In this document: piece after piece, positions 36,115 through 44,972 of the stretch
How the letters are laid out: each line of letters begins with the position of its first letter
How positions within the stretch are numbered: position 1 is the first letter of the stretch
NCBI GenBank assembly: GCA_012729755.1
Contig: JAAYCN010000017.1
Span: 1 to 64,000, forward strand
Length of the DNA stretch: 64,000 bases
Direction: 5' to 3'
From: Chloroflexota bacterium
GTDB lineage: Bacteria; Chloroflexota; Anaerolineae; Anaerolineales; Anaerolineaceae
Translations under genes and position numbers: made by a program
Notes under the pieces: generated by a model
The model's input: the letters and a program-made list of their open reading frames with translations, nothing else
Databases searched by the model: none
What the model was told of the DNA's origin: nothing

Positions 36115-37030
36115 AAAATTCACCTAAAAGCTCTACTTCGAGTTCAAGATCAACCCCAAACTTCTCTTTGACTGTTTTTTGGGCGAGTCGAATGAGCTTG
36201 TAGTAATCCTGTGCACTTGCCGTGCCATCATTCACTATAAAATTAGCGTGTTGACTGCTGAAAGCGGCATTCCCCTCGGCGTGACCTTTGAGGCCGGCTG
36301 CTTCGATCAACCTGCCCGCATAATCGCCGGGCGGATTTTTAAAGGTTGAGCCAGTGGATGCCCCTCCAGGCTGTGTTTTTTGACGATGATTGGTGAATTC
36401 AGTTAATTTCTGCCAGGCAGCTTCACGGGTGCTTTTTAGCACAGCAAAAGTCGCTGAAAGAATAATGGAGGGCAACCGTTCACGTTTGAGGAAACTGCTG
36501 CGGTATGCATAGCCCATGCCTTCACTGTTGAGCACTTTTTCGCCTTCCTCGCGAAAGAGGACTGTGGTGTTGATCAGGGTTTTAGATACATCCGAACCAT
36601 GCGCGCCAGCGTTGCCATAGACGGCGCCGCCAACGGTTCCGGGGATACTGTTCGCCCATTCCAATCCAGTAAGCCCGCGCAAAGCTGATTGGCGCGCCAT
36701 GGCGCCGAAGTTCGCTCCGCTTTCGCAATAAACATAAGGACTTTCTTCCTGCGAGTAGATTTTTATGTTATGACAGCGGTTGAGCAGAATTATGCCAGGG
36801 TATCCTTTGTCGCTGATTAGGACGTTGGCCCCACTTCCGAGAACTTTAAAGGGCACCTGATGCGACCATAGTTTTGTGGCGGCTTCGCGCATTTCGTCCA
36901 GAGTGTTGATGGGCAATAAACCCAGCGCCAGTCCGCCCACACGCGAAGTGGTATAGTTTGACATTCGTACGTTTTGCTGCAACCTGTCACCGAAGCTTTC
37001 TTCGAGCAATCGGATGATGGATTGAGTCAT
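36104..37030 (-). CDS. murB: UDP-N-acetylenolpyruvoylglucosamine reductase MurB
   Basis: FAD enzyme that reduces enolpyruvyl-UDP-GlcNAc to UDP-MurNAc, 308 aa. FKVLGSGANVLISDKGYPG binds FAD, GLEWANSIPGTVGGAVYGNAGAHG is the family signature, YRSSFLKRER carries the catalytic serine region, and GSTFKNPPGDYAG follows. Its ATG overlaps the murC stop (ATGA), a sign of coupled translation. Confidence 0.96.
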   Translation of the reverse strand: MTQSIIRLLEESFGDRLQQNVRMSNYTTSRVGGLALGLLPINTLDEMREAATKLWSHQVPFKVLGSGANVLISDKGYPGIILLNRCHNIKIYSQEESPYVYCESGANFGAMARQSALRGLTGLEWANSIPGTVGGAVYGNAGAHGSDVSKTLINTTVLFREEGEKVLNSEGMGYAYRSSFLKRERLPSIILSATFAVLKSTREAAWQKLTEFTNHRQKTQPGGASTGSTFKNPPGDYAGRLIEAAGLKGHAEGNAAFSSQHANFIVNDGTASAQDYYKLIRLAQKTVKEKFGVDLELEVELLGEFYEA

Positions 37031-38409
37031 TGTTTGCCTCCTTGCGGGGCTGAACCTTGAAGCCGTTTAACCAGATCGGCGCTGAGTTGAGGGCCCTTGC
37101 CAGCGGAGAAGACAACCACCACATCATCATTTGCGATTTCAGATGTGATTGTGTCTACAACAGCGCTGAATTCTGGCAGATAACGTCCATGTGGGAGCGC
37201 GTCGGCGATTGGTTGCGGCGTCAGCCCGGTGTCTGTTTCGCGCGCGGCATAAATTTGTGTAATGATGACTTTGTCAGCTTTATTGAGCGCTTTTATGAAT
37301 TCGTCTTTCATGGCAACGGTACGGCTGTAGGTGTGAGGTTCCCACACTGCCCAGAGGCGTTTGTGGGGATAGAGTTCGCGTACCGCGCTGATCGTTGTAT
37401 TGATTTGAGTGGGATGGTGGCCATAATCGTTGATGATGACCTGACCATTTTGTGAATAAACGATATCAAATCGACGCTCAGTTCCCTGAAAATCTCTCAA
37501 CGCGCTCGAGAGCAGGCTGAGATCCAGACCCAATTGATGGACGACCGAGAGGGCAGCGGCCGCGTTGAGCAGGTTATGTTTACCGGGCACGCCAACCTCA
37601 AAACTGCCTAAAGGTTCCCCGGCAAGTTCAAGCGAGAAGAGATTATGAGTGCTTCGCCAGCCAGCGCCGACAATGCGGTAATCACAGTTTAATCCAAAAC
37701 CATAGGTCATCACACGATCAAGTTCAGTCGAAAAGCGGGACATGAGGCGGATGACACCCGGGTCATCGCCACAGAGGACTGCCTTGCCCTGGCGATCGGT
37801 TCTGGATAAGAAAGCGCCAAAAGCGTCGAGGTAGTTTTCGATGGTAGGGAAGCAATCAGGGTGATCATGTTCGAGGTTGGTAATCACGCTAAACTTCGGG
37901 TAGAGACCTAAAAACATGTAATCGTATTCATCGGCTTCGATAACAAACAGATCATTCAGCCCATGGTGAGCATTGGTATTGAGACCTTTGATCTCTGCGC
38001 CAAGGATGAAACTCGGGTCGAGATGAAGCGACTGTAAGAGGCTGATGAGCATGGCTGTTGTGGTGGTTTTCCCGTGCGAGCCTGCGACGGCCAATGTCGT
38101 CTTGCTGTCGGTTACGAAATGGAGAAAATCTGAGCGCTTCAACACTGGAACACCAGCGGACAAGGCCGCTGAAACTTCGGGGTCACCATCTTTGATTGCC
38201 GAAGATCTCACGACGACGTCAGCGGCTACGGCAAGCTCCGGGTGGTGTCCGAGCGCTGTGTTGGCCCCATGCGCGGTAACGGCTCTGAAATAATGTGAAT
38301 CATTGAGATCGCTTCCGCTGACCTGCAAACCTCGATCGAGCAGAAGCAGCGCGATGGCTGACATGCCAGTGCCGCCGATGCCGATGAAGTGAATTTTCTT
38401 CAGACTCAC
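37027..38409 (-). CDS. murC: UDP-N-acetylmuramate--L-alanine ligase MurC, GTG start
   Basis: Adds L-Ala to UDP-MurNAc; 460 aa. IHFIGIGGTGMSAIALLLL (UDP-binding Rossmann motif), AGSHGKTTTTAMLISLL (P-loop) and DYGHHPTQINTTI (C-terminal domain) are diagnostic. The track's extra 60 residues are an artefact; GTG at 38409 follows GGAG by 8 nt and overlaps the stop of the CvpA-like gene as GTGA. Confidence 0.96.
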   Translation of the reverse strand: MSLKKIHFIGIGGTGMSAIALLLLDRGLQVSGSDLNDSHYFRAVTAHGANTALGHHPELAVAADVVVRSSAIKDGDPEVSAALSAGVPVLKRSDFLHFVTDSKTTLAVAGSHGKTTTTAMLISLLQSLHLDPSFILGAEIKGLNTNAHHGLNDLFVIEADEYDYMFLGLYPKFSVITNLEHDHPDCFPTIENYLDAFGAFLSRTDRQGKAVLCGDDPGVIRLMSRFSTELDRVMTYGFGLNCDYRIVGAGWRSTHNLFSLELAGEPLGSFEVGVPGKHNLLNAAAALSVVHQLGLDLSLLSSALRDFQGTERRFDIVYSQNGQVIINDYGHHPTQINTTISAVRELYPHKRLWAVWEPHTYSRTVAMKDEFIKALNKADKVIITQIYAARETDTGLTPQPIADALPHGRYLPEFSAVVDTITSEIANDDVVVVFSAGKGPQLSADLVKRLQGSAPQGGKQ

Positions 38410-38927
38410 AGGAACACTCCGAGGACGATTAAACAGCCAATGATTAGCGCGTAATAAATGACCGGCGCGTGGAGGTAATTGGGGAGGGCGATGGACAGGA
38501 TACGTGCCGCTGCCTGACCCGCGCTGGTGGCGGTGTCTGGAGCGGTAATTCCGGCGATCGGATAATTGGCGGCTGCCATGAAATGCCACATTGAACCGAA
38601 GATAATATAACCATTCAGGGCACCCATCAGGGCTCCCATCACCACGTCTCGCGCTGAATTACGCTGAAGGCGGATTGAGTCGGCAAAAGCATTAATTGCC
38701 GGGGTTTGGTAACCGAGAAACATGCAGAGCAAAATAACGATCCATTTCGCATATAAGGTTTTATCCGCCGGCCAATCACCCGCGAATTTCGGAAGAATAA
38801 TTTCGATAATAGCCAAAGCGAGAATACCTGCGAAACTTACCAAAACTTCTTTTCCCCAGCCGCGCAGGGCACCGACAATGGTGAACAGCATGATAGAGAA
38901 GTAGAAAAGAAGGTCTAGACTGATCAT
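38406..38927 (-). CDS. CvpA-like small membrane protein
   Basis: 173 aa with four membrane segments: LLFYFSIMLFTIVGALRG, VLVSFAGILALAIIEIILP, KWIVILLCMFLGYQT and a C-terminal helix, with a charged loop NSARDVVMGALMGALNGYIIFG. The pattern (short first helix, RGxxKE after it, GALxGALNG) matches the CvpA/colicin V production family. It lies between murG and murC and overlaps murC by 4 nt, so it is co-translated with wall-precursor genes. A role in wall synthesis is inferred from position only. Confidence 0.6.
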   Translation of the reverse strand: MISLDLLFYFSIMLFTIVGALRGWGKEVLVSFAGILALAIIEIILPKFAGDWPADKTLYAKWIVILLCMFLGYQTPAINAFADSIRLQRNSARDVVMGALMGALNGYIIFGSMWHFMAAANYPIAGITAPDTATSAGQAAARILSIALPNYLHAPVIYYALIIGCLIVLGVFL

Positions 38928-38936
38928 TTTTCCTCG

Positions 38937-40007
38937 TTAAGCGTCTGCCATCTCATAGAGCAGCGCGGTGATTTTCTCGGCAGCGTCAGGCTCGGCTAGA
39001 GAATTCATGGCATGGCGCATAGCCGCAAGTCTGGCAGGGTCGGACATTAGATTAGTAATCGTTGGCAATAAATCGGTCATAAGGCGTGAGTCTTCAAGAA
39101 CGATGGCGGCTTTATGGTCGACAAGAAAATCCGCGTTAACTTTCTGATAGCGCCAGGCATAAGGATAGGGCACCAAAATTGCTGGCAGGCCGAAATATGG
39201 ATATTCGCCAAGCGTGGAAGCGCCGGAGCGCGAAATCACCAGATCCGCCGCTGTATAAGCCGCGCCCATTTCATGAAGGTAGGGAAATGCCTGGTAGCGG
39301 GGACCGAGGTGCGCGGTGCGCTTCTGGACGCTTTCCCAGTCAAGATGACCGGTCAGGTGAATGACCTGAAAATGTTCAACCAGGGACTCAATGTTAGCGA
39401 CGACTGCGTTGTTAAGGGAGCGTGCGCCGCTTGAGCCTCCGGTGAACAGGAGGGTTCTAATGGTTGGGTCAAATTGGAAATAAGCGTGAGCTTCAGTACG
39501 GTTCCACTTTTTAAGACTTTCACGAATAGGGTAGCCTGTCACGGTAATCCTTTCTTTTTTCCTGAAGAACTTTCTTGAATCTTCCACACTCACAGCGATC
39601 TTTTTAGCGAAGTGGGAGAGCCCTTTGAGGGCTAATGCCGGCTCAATATCCGGCACGTACAACAAAATGGGCAGTTTTCGTCCTGCCAGCGCCATCGGTA
39701 TGGCAACATAGCCGCCAGTAAAAAGGAGCGCATCGGGTTTGAATTCATTGATGATCTGCTTTGACCGCTGGTAGCCTTTGAACAGTTTAATTAAATTAGC
39801 GGGCAGTTTCTTGAGCGAGACGCCGTGAACACCCGCGGCAGGAATGGTTTTAAACGGCAAATCAGCGCGACCTATGAGGTCGGCTTCCATGCCTCCTTCA
39901 GCGCCCACCCAAAGCAGGGAATTAGACTCAGTTTGCATTCTCTGGGCCACGGTCAGCGCTGGATATACCCCGCCGCCCGTCCCGCCCGCGCAGATCAACA
40001 AACGCAC
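38937..40007 (-). CDS. murG: UDP-GlcNAc:lipid I transferase MurG, GTG start
   Basis: Makes lipid II from lipid I at the inner membrane face; 356 aa. N-terminal glycine loop VRLLICAGGTGGGVYPAL, second-domain LLFTGGSSGARSLNNAV, and SRSGASTLGEYPYFGLPAILVPYPYA, the UDP-GlcNAc-binding signature. The GTG at 40007 follows AGAGGAG by 8 nt and gives the standard N-terminus; the track's start at 40046 adds 13 residues. Either way the start lies well inside ftsW (80 nt with the GTG). Confidence 0.93.
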   Translation of the reverse strand: MRLLICAGGTGGGVYPALTVAQRMQTESNSLLWVGAEGGMEADLIGRADLPFKTIPAAGVHGVSLKKLPANLIKLFKGYQRSKQIINEFKPDALLFTGGYVAIPMALAGRKLPILLYVPDIEPALALKGLSHFAKKIAVSVEDSRKFFRKKERITVTGYPIRESLKKWNRTEAHAYFQFDPTIRTLLFTGGSSGARSLNNAVVANIESLVEHFQVIHLTGHLDWESVQKRTAHLGPRYQAFPYLHEMGAAYTAADLVISRSGASTLGEYPYFGLPAILVPYPYAWRYQKVNADFLVDHKAAIVLEDSRLMTDLLPTITNLMSDPARLAAMRHAMNSLAEPDAAEKITALLYEMADA

Positions 40008-41190
40008 CGGCAAAACTCCTCTCATTATTTCCCACGATTGAACCACTGTGGGATATGTTCATTACGATTCCCAAGGCTGCCATAGTGGTGACCATGCTCG
40101 ACCCACCCGCGCTGATTAGCGGGAGGGCGTTCCCGGTGAATGGGATCAGGCCAACGATCACGGCAATATTCATCAGCGCTTCCATAACAATCCAGGCAAT
40201 CAGACCAAACGACAAAAGCGAACCTAACTGGTCGGGGGCGCGCTTTGAGATCACCAGACCGCGCCACAACATGCCAATGTAAAGCAGAATAAGGATAAAG
40301 CTGCCAACGATGCCGGTCTCTTCAGCGATCACCGCGAAAATGCTGTCGGTGTGGGGCAGGGGCAAGCCGGTGAACTTGGTCGTTGCCTGACCAATGCCCA
40401 CGCCGAACATGCGGCCTTTAATGACCGCTTCAAAGGTGCGGCGGATGTGATAAGAGCCCATGACAGGGTCCTGGAGACCATTGAAATATTGTTCGATTCT
40501 GGCTTTTCCTGTCGATGTGGCTGCGACGACCGCGCTGCCTACCACTATGACGATCAGAAAAACTACAATCAGCTGCTTCCAGTCACCTCCGGCAATAAAA
40601 AACAGCATAATGCCCAGGATCATGATCGTCGCAGAAGCTGAATAATCGGGTTGAAGGAAGATTAAACCGGCAATAAAACCCAGAATGACCGCCAGAGGCA
40701 ATAGCCCGAGGGTGACCGATTTCAAATTTTCCTGTTTATTCGATAGCCAGAACGAAAGATAGATGATGATGCCAAGTTTGGAGAGCTCAGATGGTTGGAT
40801 GGAACCTCCAAACAGGGCGCGAGTTGAATTGAAGCGAACTTCGCCTTGCAGCAGGACTACGATGAGCAGTAAAACCACCACGCCCATCATGTAAACAAGA
40901 AATTTGCTGTACCTGTGATAGTCGAAAAAGCTGGCAAACAGGAAAATCGCAATTCCCGCCAGAACAAAGAGCAATTGACGGGTAAAAACATAGGTTGTCG
41001 GTTTGTTGATCAGGATGGAGGCGTCCCAACTGGAGGAATACACCATCAATAAACCAAAAACCAATAAACAAACGACAATCAACAACAATGGTACGTCGAA
41101 TGGAAGCTTCGCAACCGCGCTGACGCGCGCGGATGGCATCGAAGTAGAGGAAGGACTTACATAAGTTCGTTCACCCATTTTCGATAACAT
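39928..41190 (-). CDS. ftsW: Lipid II polymerase FtsW (SEDS family)
   Basis: 420-aa SEDS glycosyltransferase of the division machinery with about ten membrane helices. LLMVYSSSWDAS in helix 1, QPSELSKLGIIIYLSFW (conserved PxExxK region), LQPDYSASATIMILG and TGNALPLISAGGSSM near the C-terminus. The usual PFxSxGGSS is PLISAGGSS here. The last 30 or so residues are hydrophilic and run inside murG. The start overlaps murD by 34 nt; an ATG 12 nt downstream is an alternative. Confidence 0.93.
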   Translation of the reverse strand: MLSKMGERTYVSPSSTSMPSARVSAVAKLPFDVPLLLIVVCLLVFGLLMVYSSSWDASILINKPTTYVFTRQLLFVLAGIAIFLFASFFDYHRYSKFLVYMMGVVVLLLIVVLLQGEVRFNSTRALFGGSIQPSELSKLGIIIYLSFWLSNKQENLKSVTLGLLPLAVILGFIAGLIFLQPDYSASATIMILGIMLFFIAGGDWKQLIVVFLIVIVVGSAVVAATSTGKARIEQYFNGLQDPVMGSYHIRRTFEAVIKGRMFGVGIGQATTKFTGLPLPHTDSIFAVIAEETGIVGSFILILLYIGMLWRGLVISKRAPDQLGSLLSFGLIAWIVMEALMNIAVIVGLIPFTGNALPLISAGGSSMVTTMAALGIVMNISHSGSIVGNNERSFAGAFVDLRGRDGRRGISSADRGPENAN

Positions 41191-42545
41191 TCTCCTCTCT
41201 CTTCGAAATCTTTAAAAGCGTCATAGCTTGTGCCTCCCGGCGAAAGCAGGACAATATTGCCCTCCGCGACCTGATTCGCTGCTGTCTTAACAGCCTCCTG
41301 AAGGGTCGCGCAGCGCACGACAGATTGAAGGTATTGGCCGCGTTTTTTAGGCCCAATGGCGTTAGAGATCAGGTCTGCCGCTTCGCCAAACAGGATCACT
41401 CGGAAGACTTTACGACGGATGACATCAGCCAGTTTCTCCCACGGCAAGTTTTTATCGCGCCCACCCAGCAGCAAAATGATAGGCTCATCAAAGGATTCGA
41501 TGGCCGCCAGGGTTCTTTCCGGGGCGGTGGCGATTGAGTCGTTGTACCAGCTGGCTCCTTTGAATTCGCGGACGAATTCGAGGCGATGGGGCACGCCGGT
41601 AAAATTTTCCACCGCTGATTGGATGGCGGGTAGAGCCAGGCTGGCGCTGGCGGCGATTGCGCTTGCCGCTAAAACATTGTAGACATTGTGCTTGCCCCGC
41701 AGCTGAATCCAATCGAGCGGGAACATTTTCAGGTTGTCCTTGCCGATTTTCAGGCAAACATGTTCGCGATCGATATAGCTACCGTTCTCACTGCCAGGTG
41801 GTTTGTGGAAGCCAAAACTGATCAGATCAGATTTAACTGAGTTCTGTAACGCCCATGAACCCGGATCGTCGCGGTTGAGAATGGCGACATCGCCCTGCTT
41901 TTGATAGAGCAGAATGTTCGCTTTGGCAGCGGCATAGGCTTCCATGGTGAGATGACGGTCAAGGTGGTTGGGGGTCAGGTTGATTACCGCAGCAATCTGA
42001 GGCGAACGAGTCATCAGCTCGAGCTGGAAGCTGGAAAGCTCCAGAACGACGAGGTCATCTTCTCCTATTTCATCCACATGATCAATCAGCGGGTTGCCGA
42101 TGTTGCCACCCACCCAGACTTTAAATCGTTCCCCCTTCATCTCATTGAAGCGGGTAGCCATCAGACCGACCAGACTAGTCGTGGTGGATTTACCCGCAGA
42201 GCCGGTTATGCCAATCACTGTTGCCGGACAGGCTTCAAGAAAAATCTGTGAGTCGTTTGAGAGTTTGATGCCCTGGGCGGTGGCTTCACGCACGAAGGGC
42301 AGCGCCAGAGAGACACCCCCGGAGAGGCAGAGCAAGTCGGCCCCAGTCAGTAAAGCGGGATCGTGGCCGCCCAGCGACAATTTGACGCCAGACGCACATA
42401 AGTCACTCAGGGAGCCAATTTGGTCTTCTGTACGGTTGTCGGTCAGAGTAACCTGAGCGCCATGCTCAACCAAATAGCGGCTTAGGGCGGTTCCCTGGCG
42501 GCCGGCTCCGATGATGATAACATGTTTTCCACTAAAGTTTTGCAT
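41157..42545 (-). CDS. murD: UDP-N-acetylmuramoyl-L-alanine--D-glutamate ligase MurD
   Basis: Adds D-Glu to UDP-MurNAc-L-Ala; 462 aa. HVIIIGAGRQGTALSRYL (UDP-binding), ITGSAGKSTTTSLVGLMA (P-loop), INLTPNHLDRHLTMEAYAAAK, and ILLLGGRDKNLPWEKL with VLLSPGGTSYDAFKDFEERG at the C-terminus, all typical. Two nt after mraY's upstream neighbour order mraY-murD; SD region precedes the ATG. Confidence 0.96.
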   Translation of the reverse strand: MQNFSGKHVIIIGAGRQGTALSRYLVEHGAQVTLTDNRTEDQIGSLSDLCASGVKLSLGGHDPALLTGADLLCLSGGVSLALPFVREATAQGIKLSNDSQIFLEACPATVIGITGSAGKSTTTSLVGLMATRFNEMKGERFKVWVGGNIGNPLIDHVDEIGEDDLVVLELSSFQLELMTRSPQIAAVINLTPNHLDRHLTMEAYAAAKANILLYQKQGDVAILNRDDPGSWALQNSVKSDLISFGFHKPPGSENGSYIDREHVCLKIGKDNLKMFPLDWIQLRGKHNVYNVLAASAIAASASLALPAIQSAVENFTGVPHRLEFVREFKGASWYNDSIATAPERTLAAIESFDEPIILLLGGRDKNLPWEKLADVIRRKVFRVILFGEAADLISNAIGPKKRGQYLQSVVRCATLQEAVKTAANQVAEGNIVLLSPGGTSYDAFKDFEERGECYRKWVNELM

Positions 42546-42547
42546 AA

Positions 42548-43543
42548 TTATCCCAAAAACGTCAACGCGAATCCCAACATCGCGCTGATCAACGCGATCA
42601 ACCAGAAACGCAGCACGATTTGATTTTCCTGCCAGCCGATCATCTCAAAGTGATGATGGATGGGGGTTTTTTTGAAAACTCGCTTGCCGTGAGTGGCTTT
42701 AAAGTAGAGTACCTGAATGACAACGCTGAGTATCTCAGCCGTCGGGATGATGGCAATCAGCGGCAAAAAGAGCCAGCGACCGGTCATCAGCGCGACTACT
42801 GCCAGTGAAGCGCCAAGCGCCTGAGAACCTGTATCACCCATATAAAGCCCAGCTGGTTTAACATTGAACCACAAAAACGCGGCGAGAGCCCCAACAAGCG
42901 CGAAGCAGAAACGCGCCAGGTAAATTTGCTCCTGGGTGAGCGCAATGACGCCGTAGATACCGAAGGCGGTGAGAGCGATCATGCCAGCCAGACCATCGAT
43001 GCCATCAGTAAAATTAACGGCATTGGCCATGGCGACGATGATAAAAGTCGCGATAACGAGATAGCCCCAGCCAAATTCGAGCGGTACGGGTGAAGAGGGC
43101 CAGAACAACTGCGGGACGTCCAGCACCCACTGCAAGATATAGGCGACAACAAGCGCGATGACTACTTGAAGGATGAACTTGGTGCGTGAGCGCATCCCCA
43201 AACCACGTCGAGGGCCACGGATGCCTTCCCAATCATCGATCGCGCCGATTATCGCAAAGCCCCACATTGTGCCAAGGGGAACGAGGATTGAGTTGCCGAG
43301 CAGCGGCGAACCAAATAATGAAACGGCATTGAAGATGACGGTCAACAGAGTGACAGGCAGGAGGAACATAAACCCGCCCATCGTGGGGGTGTTCATTTTT
43401 GCGAGGTGAGATTCGGGAACATCGACGCGGATGATCTTGCCGATCTTGAATTGACGCAGCAGGCGGATGAAGGGGTCGCCCCAAATCACAGTCAGTAAGA
43501 AAGCGATACCGCTGATTGCAATTGGGAGGGAGGTGCTTTCCAT
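42548..43543 (-). CDS. mraY: Phospho-N-acetylmuramoyl-pentapeptide transferase MraY
   Basis: Makes lipid I from UDP-MurNAc-pentapeptide and undecaprenyl phosphate. 331 aa, ten membrane segments. HLAKMNTPTMGGFMFLLPV, FTDGIDGLAG (catalytic Asp pair region), YMGDTGSQALGASL and KTPIHHHFEMIGW (the HHH loop) are all present. The track start (TTG, 43561) overlaps murF; ATG at 43543 follows GAGGAG and directly follows the murF stop (TAACATG). Confidence 0.95.
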   Translation of the reverse strand: MESTSLPIAISGIAFLLTVIWGDPFIRLLRQFKIGKIIRVDVPESHLAKMNTPTMGGFMFLLPVTLLTVIFNAVSLFGSPLLGNSILVPLGTMWGFAIIGAIDDWEGIRGPRRGLGMRSRTKFILQVVIALVVAYILQWVLDVPQLFWPSSPVPLEFGWGYLVIATFIIVAMANAVNFTDGIDGLAGMIALTAFGIYGVIALTQEQIYLARFCFALVGALAAFLWFNVKPAGLYMGDTGSQALGASLAVVALMTGRWLFLPLIAIIPTAEILSVVIQVLYFKATHGKRVFKKTPIHHHFEMIGWQENQIVLRFWLIALISAMLGFALTFLG

Positions 43544-43544
43544 G

Positions 43545-44972
43545 TTATTGATTCTCCTCAAGCGCAGCTACGATGGTTTCAAGATGCATGCAATGCGAGC
43601 CTTTTATCAGCGCGATATCGCCTGACTGCAAAGTATCCATCAGGTACGGAATGGCTTCAGCAGCCTGCGCATACCAATGTATTTTTTCGGGTTTGAAACC
43701 GGATGAAATGGCCGCCTGACGCGTAATCGTGGAACGTTCGCCGATCAACACCAGTTCGTCAGCCACCTCCGCCGCACGCCAGCCGACCTTTTGATGGCCT
43801 TCGTCTTCATATTGGCCAAGTTCGAGCATGTCTCCCAGGACAGCCACCTTGCGGCCGCCGAGGTCTCTGAGCAGGTTGAGCGCGGCAACGGTCGAATCAG
43901 GCGACGCATTGTAGCTGTCATCGATCAGACGAGCTCCGGATTTGGTGTTGACGGTGACAATGCGAACCTGAATTGGCATGTCTTTGAGCGCAAAAAATAT
44001 CCAATCCCAACTGATGCCGAACTTCAATGCTGTGGCAACAGCGCGCAGCATGGTGTAAACCGAGTGGCGTCCGATTAAGGGCGCGGTCAGATAGTTTGAT
44101 TCGCCGCGATAATGCATGCGGCAGCGTACCCCTTCGAGGCCCATACTTTCGATCTCATCTGCCCATAGGTCCGCCTCTGGAGACAAACCGTAATAAAAGA
44201 CCTCCGCTTTGGTCTTGGATGCCATCTCTCTGACCCGGGTGTCATCATAGTTGAGGATGGCAAAACCCGTTGGGGCAGGGGGAAGCGCTTCAACCAGTTC
44301 GGCTTTGCCCTTGGCAATCACCTCGATGGAACCTGCGCGCTCAGCATGAACTGTGCCGACGTTGGTGATAATGCCGATTTGGGGATGGGCGATATCACAT
44401 AGCAATTTAATCTCACCGGGCACATAAAAGCCCATTTCGAGTACAGCGACTTCATGCCGGCTATTCAGCTTGAGCAGGGTCAGTGGGAGGCCGATTTCGT
44501 TGTTTTGATTGCCTTCACTGTGCAGGGTGACGAGGCGGCGGGAGAGGATCGACCAGACCAGATCTTTGGTAGAAGACTTGCCGACGCTGCCGGTAATGCC
44601 GACAACTTTGAGATTAAACTGCTCGCGCCACCAGGTCGCAATGCGCTGAAGCGCCTCAAGAGAATTGGCAGTCAGCAGGCTGAAAGGTTTGTTTTCGGGC
44701 AAGACCAATGGTGTTTTGGAGAGATCAACGATCGGGAATTCAGAGATAATCTCGTGATCGATCAGCGCCAGTGACGCGCCTTTTCGCAAGGCATCATCAA
44801 CATAGAGATGACCATCCGTATTTTCGCCGGGCAGGGCGATAAAGAGATCGTTTGGTTTGACATTGCGAGAATCGATAGAGCCCCCATCAATATTGAAGTT
44901 GAAGGGAGGTTCAGTTTCGCCGACCAGAGCGGTCAGCACATCACGCAGGGTAAGTGTTCGCACAGCCATCAT
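43545..44972 (-). CDS. murF: UDP-N-acetylmuramoyl-tripeptide--D-Ala-D-Ala ligase MurF
   Basis: Adds D-Ala-D-Ala to the UDP-MurNAc tripeptide; 475 aa. N-terminal substrate domain (DSRNVKPNDLFIALPGENTDGH), P-loop VVGITGSVGKSSTKDLVWSIL, EMGFYVPGEI, and the C-terminal DDSYNASPDSTVAALN, which is characteristic of MurF rather than MurE. It overlaps the upstream PBP gene by 4 nt (ATGA), leaving no space for murE, which normally sits here. Confidence 0.95.
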   Translation of the reverse strand: MMAVRTLTLRDVLTALVGETEPPFNFNIDGGSIDSRNVKPNDLFIALPGENTDGHLYVDDALRKGASLALIDHEIISEFPIVDLSKTPLVLPENKPFSLLTANSLEALQRIATWWREQFNLKVVGITGSVGKSSTKDLVWSILSRRLVTLHSEGNQNNEIGLPLTLLKLNSRHEVAVLEMGFYVPGEIKLLCDIAHPQIGIITNVGTVHAERAGSIEVIAKGKAELVEALPPAPTGFAILNYDDTRVREMASKTKAEVFYYGLSPEADLWADEIESMGLEGVRCRMHYRGESNYLTAPLIGRHSVYTMLRAVATALKFGISWDWIFFALKDMPIQVRIVTVNTKSGARLIDDSYNASPDSTVAALNLLRDLGGRKVAVLGDMLELGQYEDEGHQKVGWRAAEVADELVLIGERSTITRQAAISSGFKPEKIHWYAQAAEAIPYLMDTLQSGDIALIKGSHCMHLETIVAALEENQ

